NCBI GenBank assembly: GCA_022578965.1
Contig: MU400769.1
Location: forward strand, 1-49,641
DNA from: Xylaria sp. FL1777
Taxonomy: Eukaryota > Ascomycota > Sordariomycetes > Xylariales > Xylariaceae
Direction of reading: 5' to 3'
Length of the DNA: 49,641 nucleotides
Made by a program: the position numbers and the translations under genes. Below the pieces are notes generated by a model. The model was not told the DNA's origin, made no database searches, and was given only the letters and a program-made list of their open reading frames with translations. Below, in pieces: positions 13,657-25,109 of this stretch (within the stretch, counting starts at the first letter, position 1; the number at the start of each line of letters is the position of its first letter).

Positions 13657-16600
13657 CTTAAGAAGTTACTAGTTTATACTTTATGCGCTTAAACTATTAG
13701 TAATAACTTAAAGCTACTATTAAGCAATAATAAGCATTTAATAAAACAGCAAACGCTTAAGCAAAGTTTAAGGCAGGCTTAGCAGAAATAAAACCTTGCT
13801 ACAGAAAATTAAGCAGGATTATTTAATTATATAAGGCTAGAAAAATAAAAACTAAAAAAAAAACAAAAAAAGATTTAATAATTTAGTATTAATAATTCTT
13901 ATTTTATATATTTTTGATTTTTTTATTATAGAAGTTTTATATATTTGCTTTTATAAATATTGCAACTTAACTTTTTATATAATAACTATTCTTTTTTTAT
14001 TTATTACGCTTAAAAAAGAATTTACAGGTTATATAATAAAGAAAAATAATTGCAAATTATATTAAAAAAAACATCGCTATATAAGCAGATTATTTAATTT
14101 CTTATTTTATTTTACTTTATATAACTTATTTGATTTATTTCTTTAGCTATTTTTTTAAACACTTAAGCGTTATGCTAATTTTTTAAGCAATATTAAATTA
14201 TTGCTTATTAATATTATATTTAATAAGCTAAGCAACAAGATTAGCTTAAAAAAAACGCTTTAATTTGTGTTTTGATTTAGTTTTCTTTTTAGTTAAGCAA
14301 ATAAAAGTATTTTTAGTTAGAACTATTTGTTCTTTAGAGTTTTTAAGCATAAAATCTTTTTTAATTGCTATAGTTATTATATTAGCCTTAAAATATTTAG
14401 TTATATTATTTTTAGACTTATAAAATAAACAGTTTTATAACTAAATAATAAACGTGCAGTTAGTATACGTATTAAACTTTTAACTTAAAATAGTACAGCA
14501 AAAAAAAAAAAAATAAAGCTTTATATACTTTTTGCTTTTAGCTATTATTAATAACTGTTTATAATGCTTATAAAGCATAGCATTTTATATTTTAAATAGC
14601 TATATAAATATAGCTATAAGTCAGCAAAAATTATAAAAGATCTAATATATATATTTGCTTTAAGAATTACTTTTAGTTGCTTTTATATATAATAAGCAAA
14701 ATTTTAAATGCTTTTGCTTTTTTACTTAACTAAAGCTAGCTTAAATATATTAATTTATATAATATATACAAAAAAAATTATAACTAACTTTTTATTAAAT
14801 ATATTTATTACTAGCATTACTACTAAGAATTTTGATTTATAAACAACTTAATGCTTAATTATATAAAATAAAAAAAGTTAGCTAAATAAAAAAAATAAAA
14901 TTTAAAAAAAAAGAAAGCATATATATTTTGCTACTTATTAGTAAACTTAATTTTTTAAATATTATAAGTATAATTATTTATTAACTAAGCAGTATTAATT
15001 TCTTAAATATTAATTAATTGTTATAATGCTTTTTAATTATTAAAGACTTTATTAATAATAAAAAAATTGTTTTTTAAGTGCTTAGTTAAGCAAGTATTAA
15101 TTATGCTACTTAAAAATAAAAACTTTATAATAAAGGCATAAATTAAGTAGTTTAAAGATTTAAGCACTAAAAAAAAGAATTGCAAAGAAAATTTAAGCTT
15201 TAAAACTATTTAAAAAAAAACAAATTAAAAAAAAAAACAAGCTTTTTTTTTATACTTACTAAAGCTTAAATTATTTACTTTATTATTAATAGCAATAAAT
15301 ATTTAAAAAAAATAAGTTATAAATATATTAAAAAAAAGCTAAAAAATAACTATTTAATTAACTAAAACTACTTTATTTGCTTATTTTTTAACTAATATTA
15401 GTACAAACATATAAAAAGTAATTATTATAAAGGCATTTAGCAATTAATAATTTATTTTAGCAATAAAATAATTAATTAATAAATTAAAAATAATGTAATA
15501 AGTTTATAAAAAAAAAGTACGTTAGTTTAAAAATATATAACCTGGCTTTTTTTTTATTATATTTGCTTTATTAAACCTTTTATTTATATTTAACTTTGTT
15601 ATTTTATTTACTTAATAAGTTTTAACTTTTTATATTTAGTACAAATATTTTTAGCATTTATATTTAAGAAATCTTGCAATTATTAAAAAGTAATAATTTA
15701 AATTAGCAATTAAAAATATTAAATTATATATAGCAAGTAATACTAATATTAATATTTATACTTTATACCTTTTATATTATTTACTTTTACACTTTTAATT
15801 TATATTAGAATTTTTAATTTGTTTATACTTTTTACTTAATTATAAAACATAGCAAAAGTATATATATGCTTAAATATTATTAAGAATTGCTTTTATTATA
15901 CGTATACACTTTTAATTATTATATTTTTTATTTTTAAAGAAATTACTAGTATTGCAAATTAGTTAAAAATAAAAGCATTCTTTTTTAAAAGTTCTAAGGG
16001 GTTAATACTTAATATTAAAGCATATAAGCAACTAGTACAAAAAATAGCAAACTTTAAAAAAAAAGCAAAAAAGAAAAAAAATAAGCATATATATATAAAC
16101 TTAACTGCTAATTATAAAGAGCTTTTTTTTAAGAACTAAAGGCTTTTTAAAAATAGCTTTAAAAAAAAGCTAATAATTATTAAAAGTTTAAAGTATAAAA
16201 AATATTTAGCTTGCTAGCTTTTTTTATAGATTAAAGAATTAAATATAAAAAATATTTAGCTAGAAAACATATTACTTTTTTTAATTAATGTTTTTTTGAA
16301 GTTTGTTTTAAAATTTTATTTTATACAAAAAAAGGTAACTTTTATAAAAAGTTTGTTTTTTAAAAACCTAAAGAAAAAAAAAAAATAGTACTAAAAAAGC
16401 ACTTTAGCTATACGTTCTTTAAAAATAGCAAAACTTGCTAAAACTTATTTTTAAACTTAGTTTAACAAATATAAAAAGAAATAATATACTTAATATATAA
16501 AAAGTATTGTAATAAAAAAGCATTAAAATATTAGTAGTTTATACTATATGTAATTTTAATAAAAGTTTTTTATATTTTTAACTTATTATTTAATAAAAAA

Positions 16601-18550
16601 GCGCTTAATTTTTAAAAAAAAGCTTTTATAGCATACTTTGCTACATAAAACCGCTTAGTAAACGTAAATAAAATGCTACTTTATATGCTTAAACTAAAAA
16701 CTAAATATCTAAGGGCATTTTTATAAGCTATAAACTAAATATTAGAATTTATAGCTATAAAAAGTCTTATAATATTAATATAATACTTATTTAAAATTAA
16801 AAAATATTGCAAAAATAATAATTTTTGCTTTAATAAGTTTAATATTACGTTTATAAAAAATCTAATAATTTTAGCAATAAAGCTAAAACTACATAAAAAA
16901 TAAAAACCTGCAGTATAAAAACTAAATATTTAGTAATTATTATTTATAAAATCTTTAAAAAAACTACTATTAAAAAAAGCTTTAAATAATTATTAAAAAA
17001 ATAATAATATAAAACATTTTAATAAACTAAAGCTTTATAATAAACAAAAGCTAGCTTATTATTCTTTGCTAAATAAAGTTCTAAAAATAGTATATAAAAA
17101 TAATAAAAAGTAATAGCTAAAAACTTTTTTTTTAAAACAATAAACAGCTATTAAAAAAACTTATTAATATAAATAAAAATACTTAAATTATTAAAGAAAG
17201 CTTGCTATTTATAGCTGCTATAAAAATTTTTACAAAATAAACACTACAAAATGAAAAATTAAAGCTGTTTATATTATAAATATTTTTATAAAGCTAAATA
17301 TTAAAAAATAACTAAATAAGCGCAAAATAAAAGCTTTACTAAACGTATTACTTTAGCTATATATAAATAAAAAAGCTAAAGCTTTAAAAATAAGTATTAA
17401 ACCTAAATATAGCTAGTTTATAAAAAATCTTTTTATAAACTAGTAAAACGTAAAATAAGCTATAATAATTGCTATAACTTTTTAAATAAAATATTTTATA
17501 ATAAAATATTGTTTAAACAATTATTAAATTATTATTTTTATTAATACTGTTTTAAAAGTAGCATATATTTTAAACTTTAAGCATGCTACTAATAAAAATA
17601 ATAAACAAGTTTTTTAAAAATTACAAAAATATTAAACAATAAAGCATTTTAATATAAAGGTTATATTAAGCTATTTTATATTTTTTTGTTTTTGCTAGCG
17701 CAATAATTATATATATAAGTTTATTAAAGCTTTATATTTATATTATGTGTTTTGCAACTTAATAAGCTAGTATTTAAAAAAAAGTATTAGCAATTAAAAA
17801 AGTTATAAATAGCTTATTTAATTTTTAAAAGTAAACTTTAAAAAGCATTTTAGCTTTAAATTGCAAAAAGATCTACGTTTATTACTTTTAATAAGCATTA
17901 AACTTTATTATTTCTTAAAAGAACTAAAAGCAACTTTTTTTAGATTTAATAAGTTAGCTTTTTTACTATTAAGCGCTAAAAATACATAAAGTAAAAAAAA
18001 AACGCTAAAAAAAAAACTAAAAGTTAATTGTTTTGCTTTTTTAGTACTTTTTACTTTAAAGCGCAAAAAAAGTTTCTAGTAAAAAGAACTAATAGTTATA
18101 TTAAAGAAATTTTATTATAAGCAATATAAAAACGTTTTAGCAGTACAAAGTTATTTTATTATAAATATTCTTGCAAATATTTTTCCTTTTAATTATAATA
18201 AGCTAAGTATAAAATTTAGCTAAGCTTAACAGTTTAAAAGAAAAAAAATATAAACTTTTTATAAGCATTTTTATAAAAAAAACGCTAAGTATTTTTAAAG
18301 GCTTTTGCTTATATATTTAAATACGTAAAAAAGCTAAAACTAGTTTTAATAAAGCTATAATACTTTTATAAGCGCTAAAGCTTAAGCTACTTTTAAACGT
18401 AGCAAAAAAAATAAAAAAAAACTTATAGAACTAAATAAACAAAGAAAAATAATATTAACCCTGTTTAAAAAACGCTAATAAAAATAAAAAACTTTATAAT
18501 TATAAGTATTAAAATAAACTAAAAGCAGCTATATTTTAATAAAAGAAAAT

Positions 18551-18854
18551 TAAAGTAAAATAAAATAACTAAATAAGCTAACTAGCTAATTAAAGTAAGT
18601 TTAAGCTAAGTTATATAATAAAAATAAAAATATAAGTATTACGCTAAATTTTAAAATATAAACTTAACTATTATGCTTAACAACATAAAAATTAGCTATA
18701 GTTGCTTTATTTGTATTATTAGATAGCCTTTTAATTAATTGTTTAATTCTTTAATTTATATATAGCTTAATTGCTTAAATGCGTAAGTTATAACTTATTT
18801 CCTTGCAATTAAAGTATTATAGTAAATTTTGCGCGATCACACTGCTTTATTTCA
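18551..18854 (+). repeat. Right LTR of the retrotransposon relic
   Basis: This 304-bp copy starts TAAAGTAAAA (TG changed to TA) and ends CTTTATTTCA. It is the same length as the left copy. About 29 positions differ and all are G/A or C/T. A purine-rich tract lies immediately upstream, where a polypurine tract is expected. Confidence 0.8.
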
Positions 18855-20099
18855 ATATAACTTTAAAAAGTAACAAAAGCATTTAATAAACTTATAAGTA
18901 TAACTAGAAATTTATAGTAGCTATAACGTATATAAAACGCTGTTTTTTATTTATTTTTTTCTTAAATGCGTAAGCAATAATAAACGTTCTTAAGGTTAAT
19001 TTTGCTAAAGATTTTAGCTTTTAAGATTTTATTAAGTAGCTTTAAAATAAATAGTAAAATATAGCAATTTTTACGCGTAACCTAATTAAGTTTTTTATAG
19101 TTTATATATAAACGTAAGCTTTTATTTTTTTTAAGTATAAAAAGAATTAAAGCATTAATAAAGCTAGTAAACTTTTTAATTTTTTTAGCTTTTAGTATTT
19201 TATTAAGCTATTTTTATAGTTCTTTTAGCTTATTTTAAGCTAATAAATATATAAAGAAATAAAGTATAATTGCGTTTTTTTTTTAATTTAATAGCAAGGT
19301 TTTTTTGCTTTAATTGTAGTAGTATGTTTGCTTTGCTAATATTAAAGAACTTAAATAAATTATAAAACTTTTTTAAAATTGCTATAAAATTAAAATAACT
19401 AAGGCTTTTTTTTAACTTTTTAAGCTATATAAGTTTAAGTAGTTAAATAATAACATAATAATAAGCTTAGTTTTAATAAGCTTTTATAAACTTAATTAAG
19501 CTAAATATTTTTATTTAAAAGTAATGTAATTTGAAAAACTATTAATTAGTGCTTAAATTTAGTATAATTTCTTTATTTTTTAAAGTAGTTTAAAATAATA
19601 AAAAAAGGCTGCTTTTAAAGCAATAATTATAGTTAATAGCTATATATGTACGCTTAATTTTGCAAATAATACTACAACTATTAGTTAATTTGCAAATAAC
19701 TTAATAAGCTTTATAAGTAAGAAATCTGCTTTTAGTAATATATTATAATATAAAAGTATAAAAAAATGCTTACTATAATTTATAATAAAAAGCAAAAGTA
19801 AAACTAATATAGTTATATTTAATATATAAATTAAAATTAATATAAGTTTTAATAAGTAGTTTTATAAAGCTAGTAAAATAAATAGTATAAAAAGTATAAA
19901 AACGGCGTAAAATAAGTATATAAAGTGGTAATTTTAGCTTAAAACTTATAACTAATATAATTAGTGCTAAGCTTAATATTTGTTTTTTAAGTTATAATAT
20001 TATAGTTTTTTTAATAAAAGTATATAAAACTTTAATTGCTGTTTTTAGTTTTTTTTATTTATGTTCTAGTTTTTATTTATTTAGATTTTTTAAATAGTT

Positions 20100-20580
20100 T
20101 GTTTTTAAGTAGTATTATTATTATAGCTAGTATAACTATTAAATTTATTGTTTTTATTATTGCTATTATTATTATTACTTTTAAGCTAAAAATAATTAAA
20201 AGTAATATAGCTAAATTATTTATAGTTATAATAAGTAAAATTTTTATAAAAGTTTAAGTTTAAATTATTTTTATTGTTATTTTAAAGTTAATTTAAAAAA
20301 GTTTTAAAAGTATAATGGTTTTTTAAAGTATAAGTATTATTATTACTTCGGTTGTTTATATATTCTTAGTTTTAATACTAGCTATAACTTTTATTATTAT
20401 TGCTTTTATAGTATTAGTTTTAGTTTTTATAGCTATTATTACTTTTATAAGGTTTTTAGTTATTATTATTATAGTTGCTATTATAGTTATTGTTTTTATA
20501 ATAATAGTTTTAGTTATTAAAACTAGTATTGTTATTTTTATAGCTAGTGTTAATATACTAATTATTAGTTTAGTTTTGTT
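20100..20580. repeat. Low-complexity ATT/ATA/GTT-rich tract with three-base rhythm
   Basis: The + strand runs almost continuously as ATT, ATA, GTT, TTA and TTT triplets. The minus strand reads as AAT, AAC and TAT triplets. This three-base rhythm resembles a decayed coding tract for a low-complexity (for example Asn- or Gln-rich) protein segment on the minus strand, or a diverged trinucleotide repeat. The two cannot be separated by eye. Confidence 0.4.
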
Positions 20581-21993
20581 TAATATTTAAGGTTAATTTA
20601 TTAGTGGTTTAAATAATATTTAACTTTGGTTTTTTTTTATTGCAGTTTAAGCGTTGTTTTTTAGTTATTAGTTTTTAGCGTTATTATATAGCATTAATTA
20701 TATTAATTTATATAATTAGTAGTAAATTATAGTAGTTTATTAGTTTTTGCTAAAGTAATACACTTAGTTTTTAGTAGTATAACAAAGCTTTTTTGCTTTT
20801 GTTTTAACAAACATTTTAAAGTTTAATGCTAATAAAGTATTAATTAAACAGTTTTAGATTTTAGTTAGCTTGCTAACTTGTTTGTTTTAGTTATACGCTT
20901 ATGTTAGCTTATAAAAAAGCAAACTGCTTAAGCAAAGTTTTAGTTTAGTTTAAAAATATTTTTTAGTTAGTTTTAAATTGTTTTTTTTTAGGGTTAATAA
21001 TTTTTATAATGCTAACTAATAAGCATTTTTATAGTTTTAGTTTATGTTGTTATACGTATATAAAATCTTGTTTTTATTGCAACAGAATTTTTAATTAGCT
21101 TTTTTAAAAATAGTTTAAAGTTTTTTTACTTATTTTAGCTAGCATTAATAAATAAATTTTATGCTAAAAAAGTTATAGTTAAACTTTAATAGTTAGCTAA
21201 AATTAGCATTTTTAAATAAGTAGCGTTATTTATAATATAAGCAATTTTAACGTAATTAGTGTTTAGGTTTTTTTTAATTATGCTTTTTATTAAAGCTAAA
21301 AAATAAAAGGTTATTATTACTACTAAAATTTTTATATTTTTGCTTTTAATTTAAGTTGCAAGGTTGCTTTTTAGGGTTAATAAAATTTTTTGGTTTTTTT
21401 AAAAATGTTGTTCTTTAGTTTTTTTGTTTACTTAATTATAAAGTAAAAATAGTACGAGCTGTTTTTAATTTTAAGGCAATTTGTTTGCTTTTATTTTTTT
21501 TTAAGCTATTTGTTTTTTTAGCTTTTTGATTTTAGCTAAAAGCTATGTAATTTATATTTGCAACAGTTATATATTAACACTTAAAGCACTAAGTAATTAT
21601 TGTTTGCTTAAGCTTAATTCTAAGGATAATTTATACTAAGTTTGTTCTTAATTTATTATTAAAGTTTGTTTTAAAAAAAGGTTATTAAAAATAGCACTAG
21701 TTTGTATAATTAGTTAATGTTTAATTATTTTATTATATAACAAAGTATTATAAGTAACTTTATTTTAAAAAGCTTTAGAATTATTATAAGAAGTATAAAG
21801 TATTAAAGGTTAAGTATAATAGTTAATATATCTTTAGTTTTATAATAAATATTTAATAAAACTAAAGCTTAAAAAAGAAAGGAAACTTTTATAAAATAAG
21901 TATAAGAAAAATATTTTATATATATATATAACTTATAATATATGTTAAAGTACTTAAGTAGCTTAGTTATAACAAATAAACTAGCTAAAAAGT

Positions 21994-22033
21994 CGTTTAT
22001 AAATAATGTTTAATTAAACATTATTTATAAACG
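21994..22033. repeat. Perfect 40-bp palindrome
   Basis: Two 20-base arms starting CGTTTATAAATAATG meet without a spacer and are exact reverse complements. It could extrude a cruciform. A second, near-perfect palindrome follows 15 bp later and the TTTATAAAC word recurs down to about 22,110. No flanking duplication was found, so its origin as a transposon end is only possible. Confidence 0.8.
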
Positions 22034-22048
22034 TTATCTTAAAACGCT

Positions 22049-22084
22049 ATTTTAAAACAATGTTTATAAACAGTGTTTTAAAAT
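22049..22084. repeat. Near-perfect 36-bp palindrome
   Basis: The arms are ATTTTAAAACAATGTTTA and the reverse complement of ATTTTAAAACACTGTTTA, with one mismatched pair and no spacer. It lies just downstream of the 40-bp palindrome and shares its TGTTTATAAAC core. Confidence 0.75.
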
Positions 22085-23003
22085 AAAATATTATTTATAA
22101 ACAGCATTTATAAATAACTTAACAGTTTAACAAAAAACATATAAAATGCTTTTTATATTAATAATAATTTATAACTAAAAATTTAATTACTTAAATATTA
22201 AAACTGCTTTTTTATATAATAAAATTAATAAAAATATATATATATAATTTTTTTTAAGCTATAAAAAAGCTAAAAAGATTTATAAATTATAAAAAGCACT
22301 ATATAGCTTAAAGCAGTTTTTTAAGATTTAATATAATATATTATTATAATTTTTTTTAAACTTTAAATAAACTTATTTTAAAATAAACAAAGCTTTGTTT
22401 TATAAAAACAAAATTATTATAGCTATATATATAAACAATATATTAATTTTTAAAAAAAATAAACAAAAAATAATAAACATTAAAAATAAACTAGTTAATA
22501 AATTTTAAATTATTAATATAAAACTCTGCAAATATTTTTTAAGTATAAAAATATATTAAAACTAAAAAGCTAAAAAGCTATAAGTTATTTAAACTTTATA
22601 TATTTAATAAATTATTAAAAGGTTTTTTTTTTAAAAAAAACGTTAAGCTTAAATTAATATTTATAAACTTTAAGAAAACTTTTAAGCTTTTTTTAAAAAA
22701 TTACTATAATATTTTAATTTAAACTAAATATTAAAAAATTATTAGCTTATTAATATATATTATAATAAAAACTAAAGCAAACATAATATATTTAATATTT
22801 AAATTAAGTTAATTTTTAGTAAATTTAATATAATAATACTTAAAAGCTATTAAAAATATATTATATTATTTTATTAAAATTAATATTTATAGCTTAAAAT
22901 TTAATAATAATATTACTTTATTTATAAGGTTTTTAAACGCTAAACATAAAAAAAATAAATTTAATAATATTTTAATAAAGTATTATATTTTTTTTATTAT
23001 TTT

Positions 23004-24376
23004 CAGGGTTAATAATTTAGTTTTTAGTATAAAGACTAAATTAGTTTAAACTAAGGACTAATTAGTTTTTAGTTATTAAAATTTTAAACTAACTAGTCTT
23101 TAGTTTAAACTAACTAGTTTTTAATTATTAGAAAAAAAAACTAGTTAGTTTTTAGTTTAAATTAATTAGTTTTTAATTATTAAAAAAAAAAACTAGTTAG
23201 TTTTTAGTTTAAAGTAACTAGTTTTTGATTTTTTAATATAAACCTAGTTAATATATAATAATAATTTATAACAAAACTAAATAAATATATATTTATATAA
23301 AGAATATTTTAATAATTTATATTATTTAAACAAATAGCTTATTAGCTATACTAGTAGCTATTTAGTAAAACTTTATATAAATGAAAACCTTTTTTAAAGC
23401 AAAAATTACCTGTATATATAAAGTATATAATAGTTTTACTATAGATTTTATTAATTTGCTGCTTTTTTTATATAATACTTTGCTTTAAATCTTGTATGCT
23501 AAGTTAGCAGCACTTTTGCTTTATAATATAAAAGTAGAAAAATTAGCATGCTAACAAAGAGGTTTTTTGTTAATTAGTAATAAAAGCGCTTTTTTGCTAG
23601 CTTTAAGTTTTATAAGCTATAAATAACACGGTATTAAGTAAATTTTAAGCACTATATAACGCTATATTTTTTATAAATTGCTTAGCGTTAAGCAGTAAGC
23701 TTTAAGTTTTAATTACGCTAAAAATATAAGCTGTTTGCTATATAAAGGAACTAGTGCTTATATAGCATTAGTAGCAAAAGCTAAAGCTGCTTGTTTTTAT
23801 AGTAACTAGTATACTAAGTTAATTATTTATGTTGCTGCATTAGTAAAAAAGCAAAGTTCTTGAACTTTTAGCTTAGTTATTTAACTTTTAATTTTTATGC
23901 CTTTAATGCAGCAGGCATGCAGTTTAAACTAAGCTAAAAGCAAACTAACTTTTGCTTTAAGGTAAAATAACTGCAAACTAGGTAAAACTTAAACCTATAA
24001 CTTTGAAAAAAATAGCTAAGCATATATTATTATGCTACTAAGCCAAAAAAATACTTTAATATATATATTAAAATAAAAAACATTTAATATTAAAGCATAT
24101 TTAAAATAATAATAATAATTTTAATTCTTTAGTTTTTATTTAAACTAGTTAGTTTAAACTAAAAACTAATTAGTTTTAGTTTAAACTAATTAGTTTTAAT
24201 CACTAAAAAAAAAAACTAGTTAGTTTTTAGTTTAAACTAATTAGTTTTTAATTACTTTAAAAAAAAACTAGTTAGTTTTTAGTTTAAACTAACTAGTTTT
24301 TAATTACCTTAAAAAAAAACTAATTAGTTTTTAGTTTTAGTTTAAACTAGTTAGTTTAAACTAATTATTAACCCTG
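23004..24376. mobile_element. hAT-like non-autonomous element (1,373 bp) with 8-bp target duplication
   Basis: The ends are exact inverted repeats CAGGGTTAATAATT, and a perfect 8-bp direct repeat, ATTATTTT, flanks both sides (22996-23003 and 24377-24384). This is the classic hAT signature. About 230-250 bp inside each end is a dense array of subterminal repeats built from ACTAGTTAGTTTTTAGTTTAA and its complement, separated by A runs. Binding of transposase to subterminal repeats is known for hAT elements. The roughly 880-bp interior has somewhat more G and C than the surroundings but no reading frame, so the element is non-autonomous. The TIR resembles the ends of the 12978-13656 element, which suggests mobilisation by a related transposase encoded elsewhere. 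Confidence 0.82.
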
Positions 24377-24384
24377 ATTATTTT

Positions 24385-25070
24385 AGTTATTATTAGCTAA
24401 AAATTATAAAAGTAATTATTTATTATAATTTTTAGCTATAAAGCTAAATATATATTATTATTTAATGTGTTTTTAAAAAACGTATATTTATAATAACTTT
24501 TAAATAAACTAAAAACTTCTTTAAATAATAATTAATTAATTAAAATTAATATTAATAATAATAATATTAAATAGCTAATTAATAATTTTATATATTATAA
24601 ATAAATAAAGCATATTTAAATTAAATATTATAAAACTAAAAAACTTAAACATAAAAGCTTAATTTAAACAAAATAAGTTTTTAAAAACTATAACTTAATA
24701 AATATTAATATTAAAGCTTTATTTAAACTTATTTTTAAGTAATAAAAAAGCACTATAAAAGTTAAAGCTTATAAAACTACTAAATAGTTTAATAATTATT
24801 GCTTTTTTTTTTAAAGCTTTTTATTTAATTTAGCGAAATAATAAAAAGAAAGCTAAAGGTTTTTATATAAAAACAATTAAAAAAACAAAACTTATTATAA
24901 ATAATAATATATTAAAATTACGCTTAAAGTAAAATATTATATATTATAATAACTAGTAATTTTAGTACAAAAATAACATATAACTTAAAGTATTTCTAGT
25001 TATTATTGCTTAGTACAAAGAGTACTTTTCTACTAACTTTACTTATGGTTAATATATATACTTGTACTTA
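24385..25070. other. Last AT-rich block before the isochore boundary
   Basis: This AT-saturated DNA has no reading frame. Composition changes abruptly between about 25,020 and 25,120. The first ordinary-looking sequence includes the word GCATTCAACA ending at about 25,109. Read on the minus strand that begins TGTTGAATGC, a common kind of LTR start, so a minus-strand LTR may end here. No partner LTR was found. Confidence 0.5.
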
Positions 25071-25109
25071 TATTCTCCACTTATTCAGTGTATTACTATG
25101 CATTCAACA

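Larger units (their letters stand above)
3212..18854 (+). mobile_element. LTR-retrotransposon relic, heavily RIP-decayed, with nested insertion
   Basis: A 304-bp direct repeat bounds this 15.6-kb unit (3212-3515 and 18551-18854). The repeat begins TGAAGTAAAG and ends CTTTATTTCA, a canonical TG...CA pair with short inverted ends. ATAT lies directly outside both ends, a possible 4-bp target duplication that is weak in such AT-rich DNA. A purine-rich run (AATAAAAGAAAA) just before the right LTR resembles a polypurine tract and suggests + orientation. From about 4,000 to 12,400 the + strand is strongly A-rich, as expected of a decayed gag-pol coding strand, but no intact frame survives and no polymerase or integrase motif can be read. 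The length is well above a typical fungal LTR element, so insertions are expected; one hAT-like element at 12978-13656 is delimited. Superfamily (Ty3 or Copia) cannot be determined. Confidence 0.72.
18855..22995. other. AT-rich, gene-free RIP-type DNA, mostly T-rich on the + strand
   Basis: This 4.1-kb stretch between the LTR relic and the 23.0-kb hAT-like element is T-rich on the + strand from about 18,860 to 21,860. That points to one or more decayed reading frames on the minus strand. From about 22,100 it becomes mixed and A-rich. A short open stretch at 20036-20257 consists almost wholly of Ile, Phe, Leu and Val codons. That is what AT-saturated DNA encodes by default, so I do not call it a gene. 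Two palindromes near 22.0 kb are listed separately. Confidence 0.55.

Noticed and set aside
1..25070. AT-rich block as mitochondrial DNA
   Set aside because: It carries no mitochondrial genes, rRNA or tRNA, is full of stops under any code, contains LTR and hAT structures, and runs directly into nuclear intron-containing genes.
1..25070. AT-rich block as a centromere
   Set aside because: Composition alone cannot distinguish RIP-decayed repeats from a fungal centromere. No chromatin data are available and ordinary transposon structures explain what is seen.
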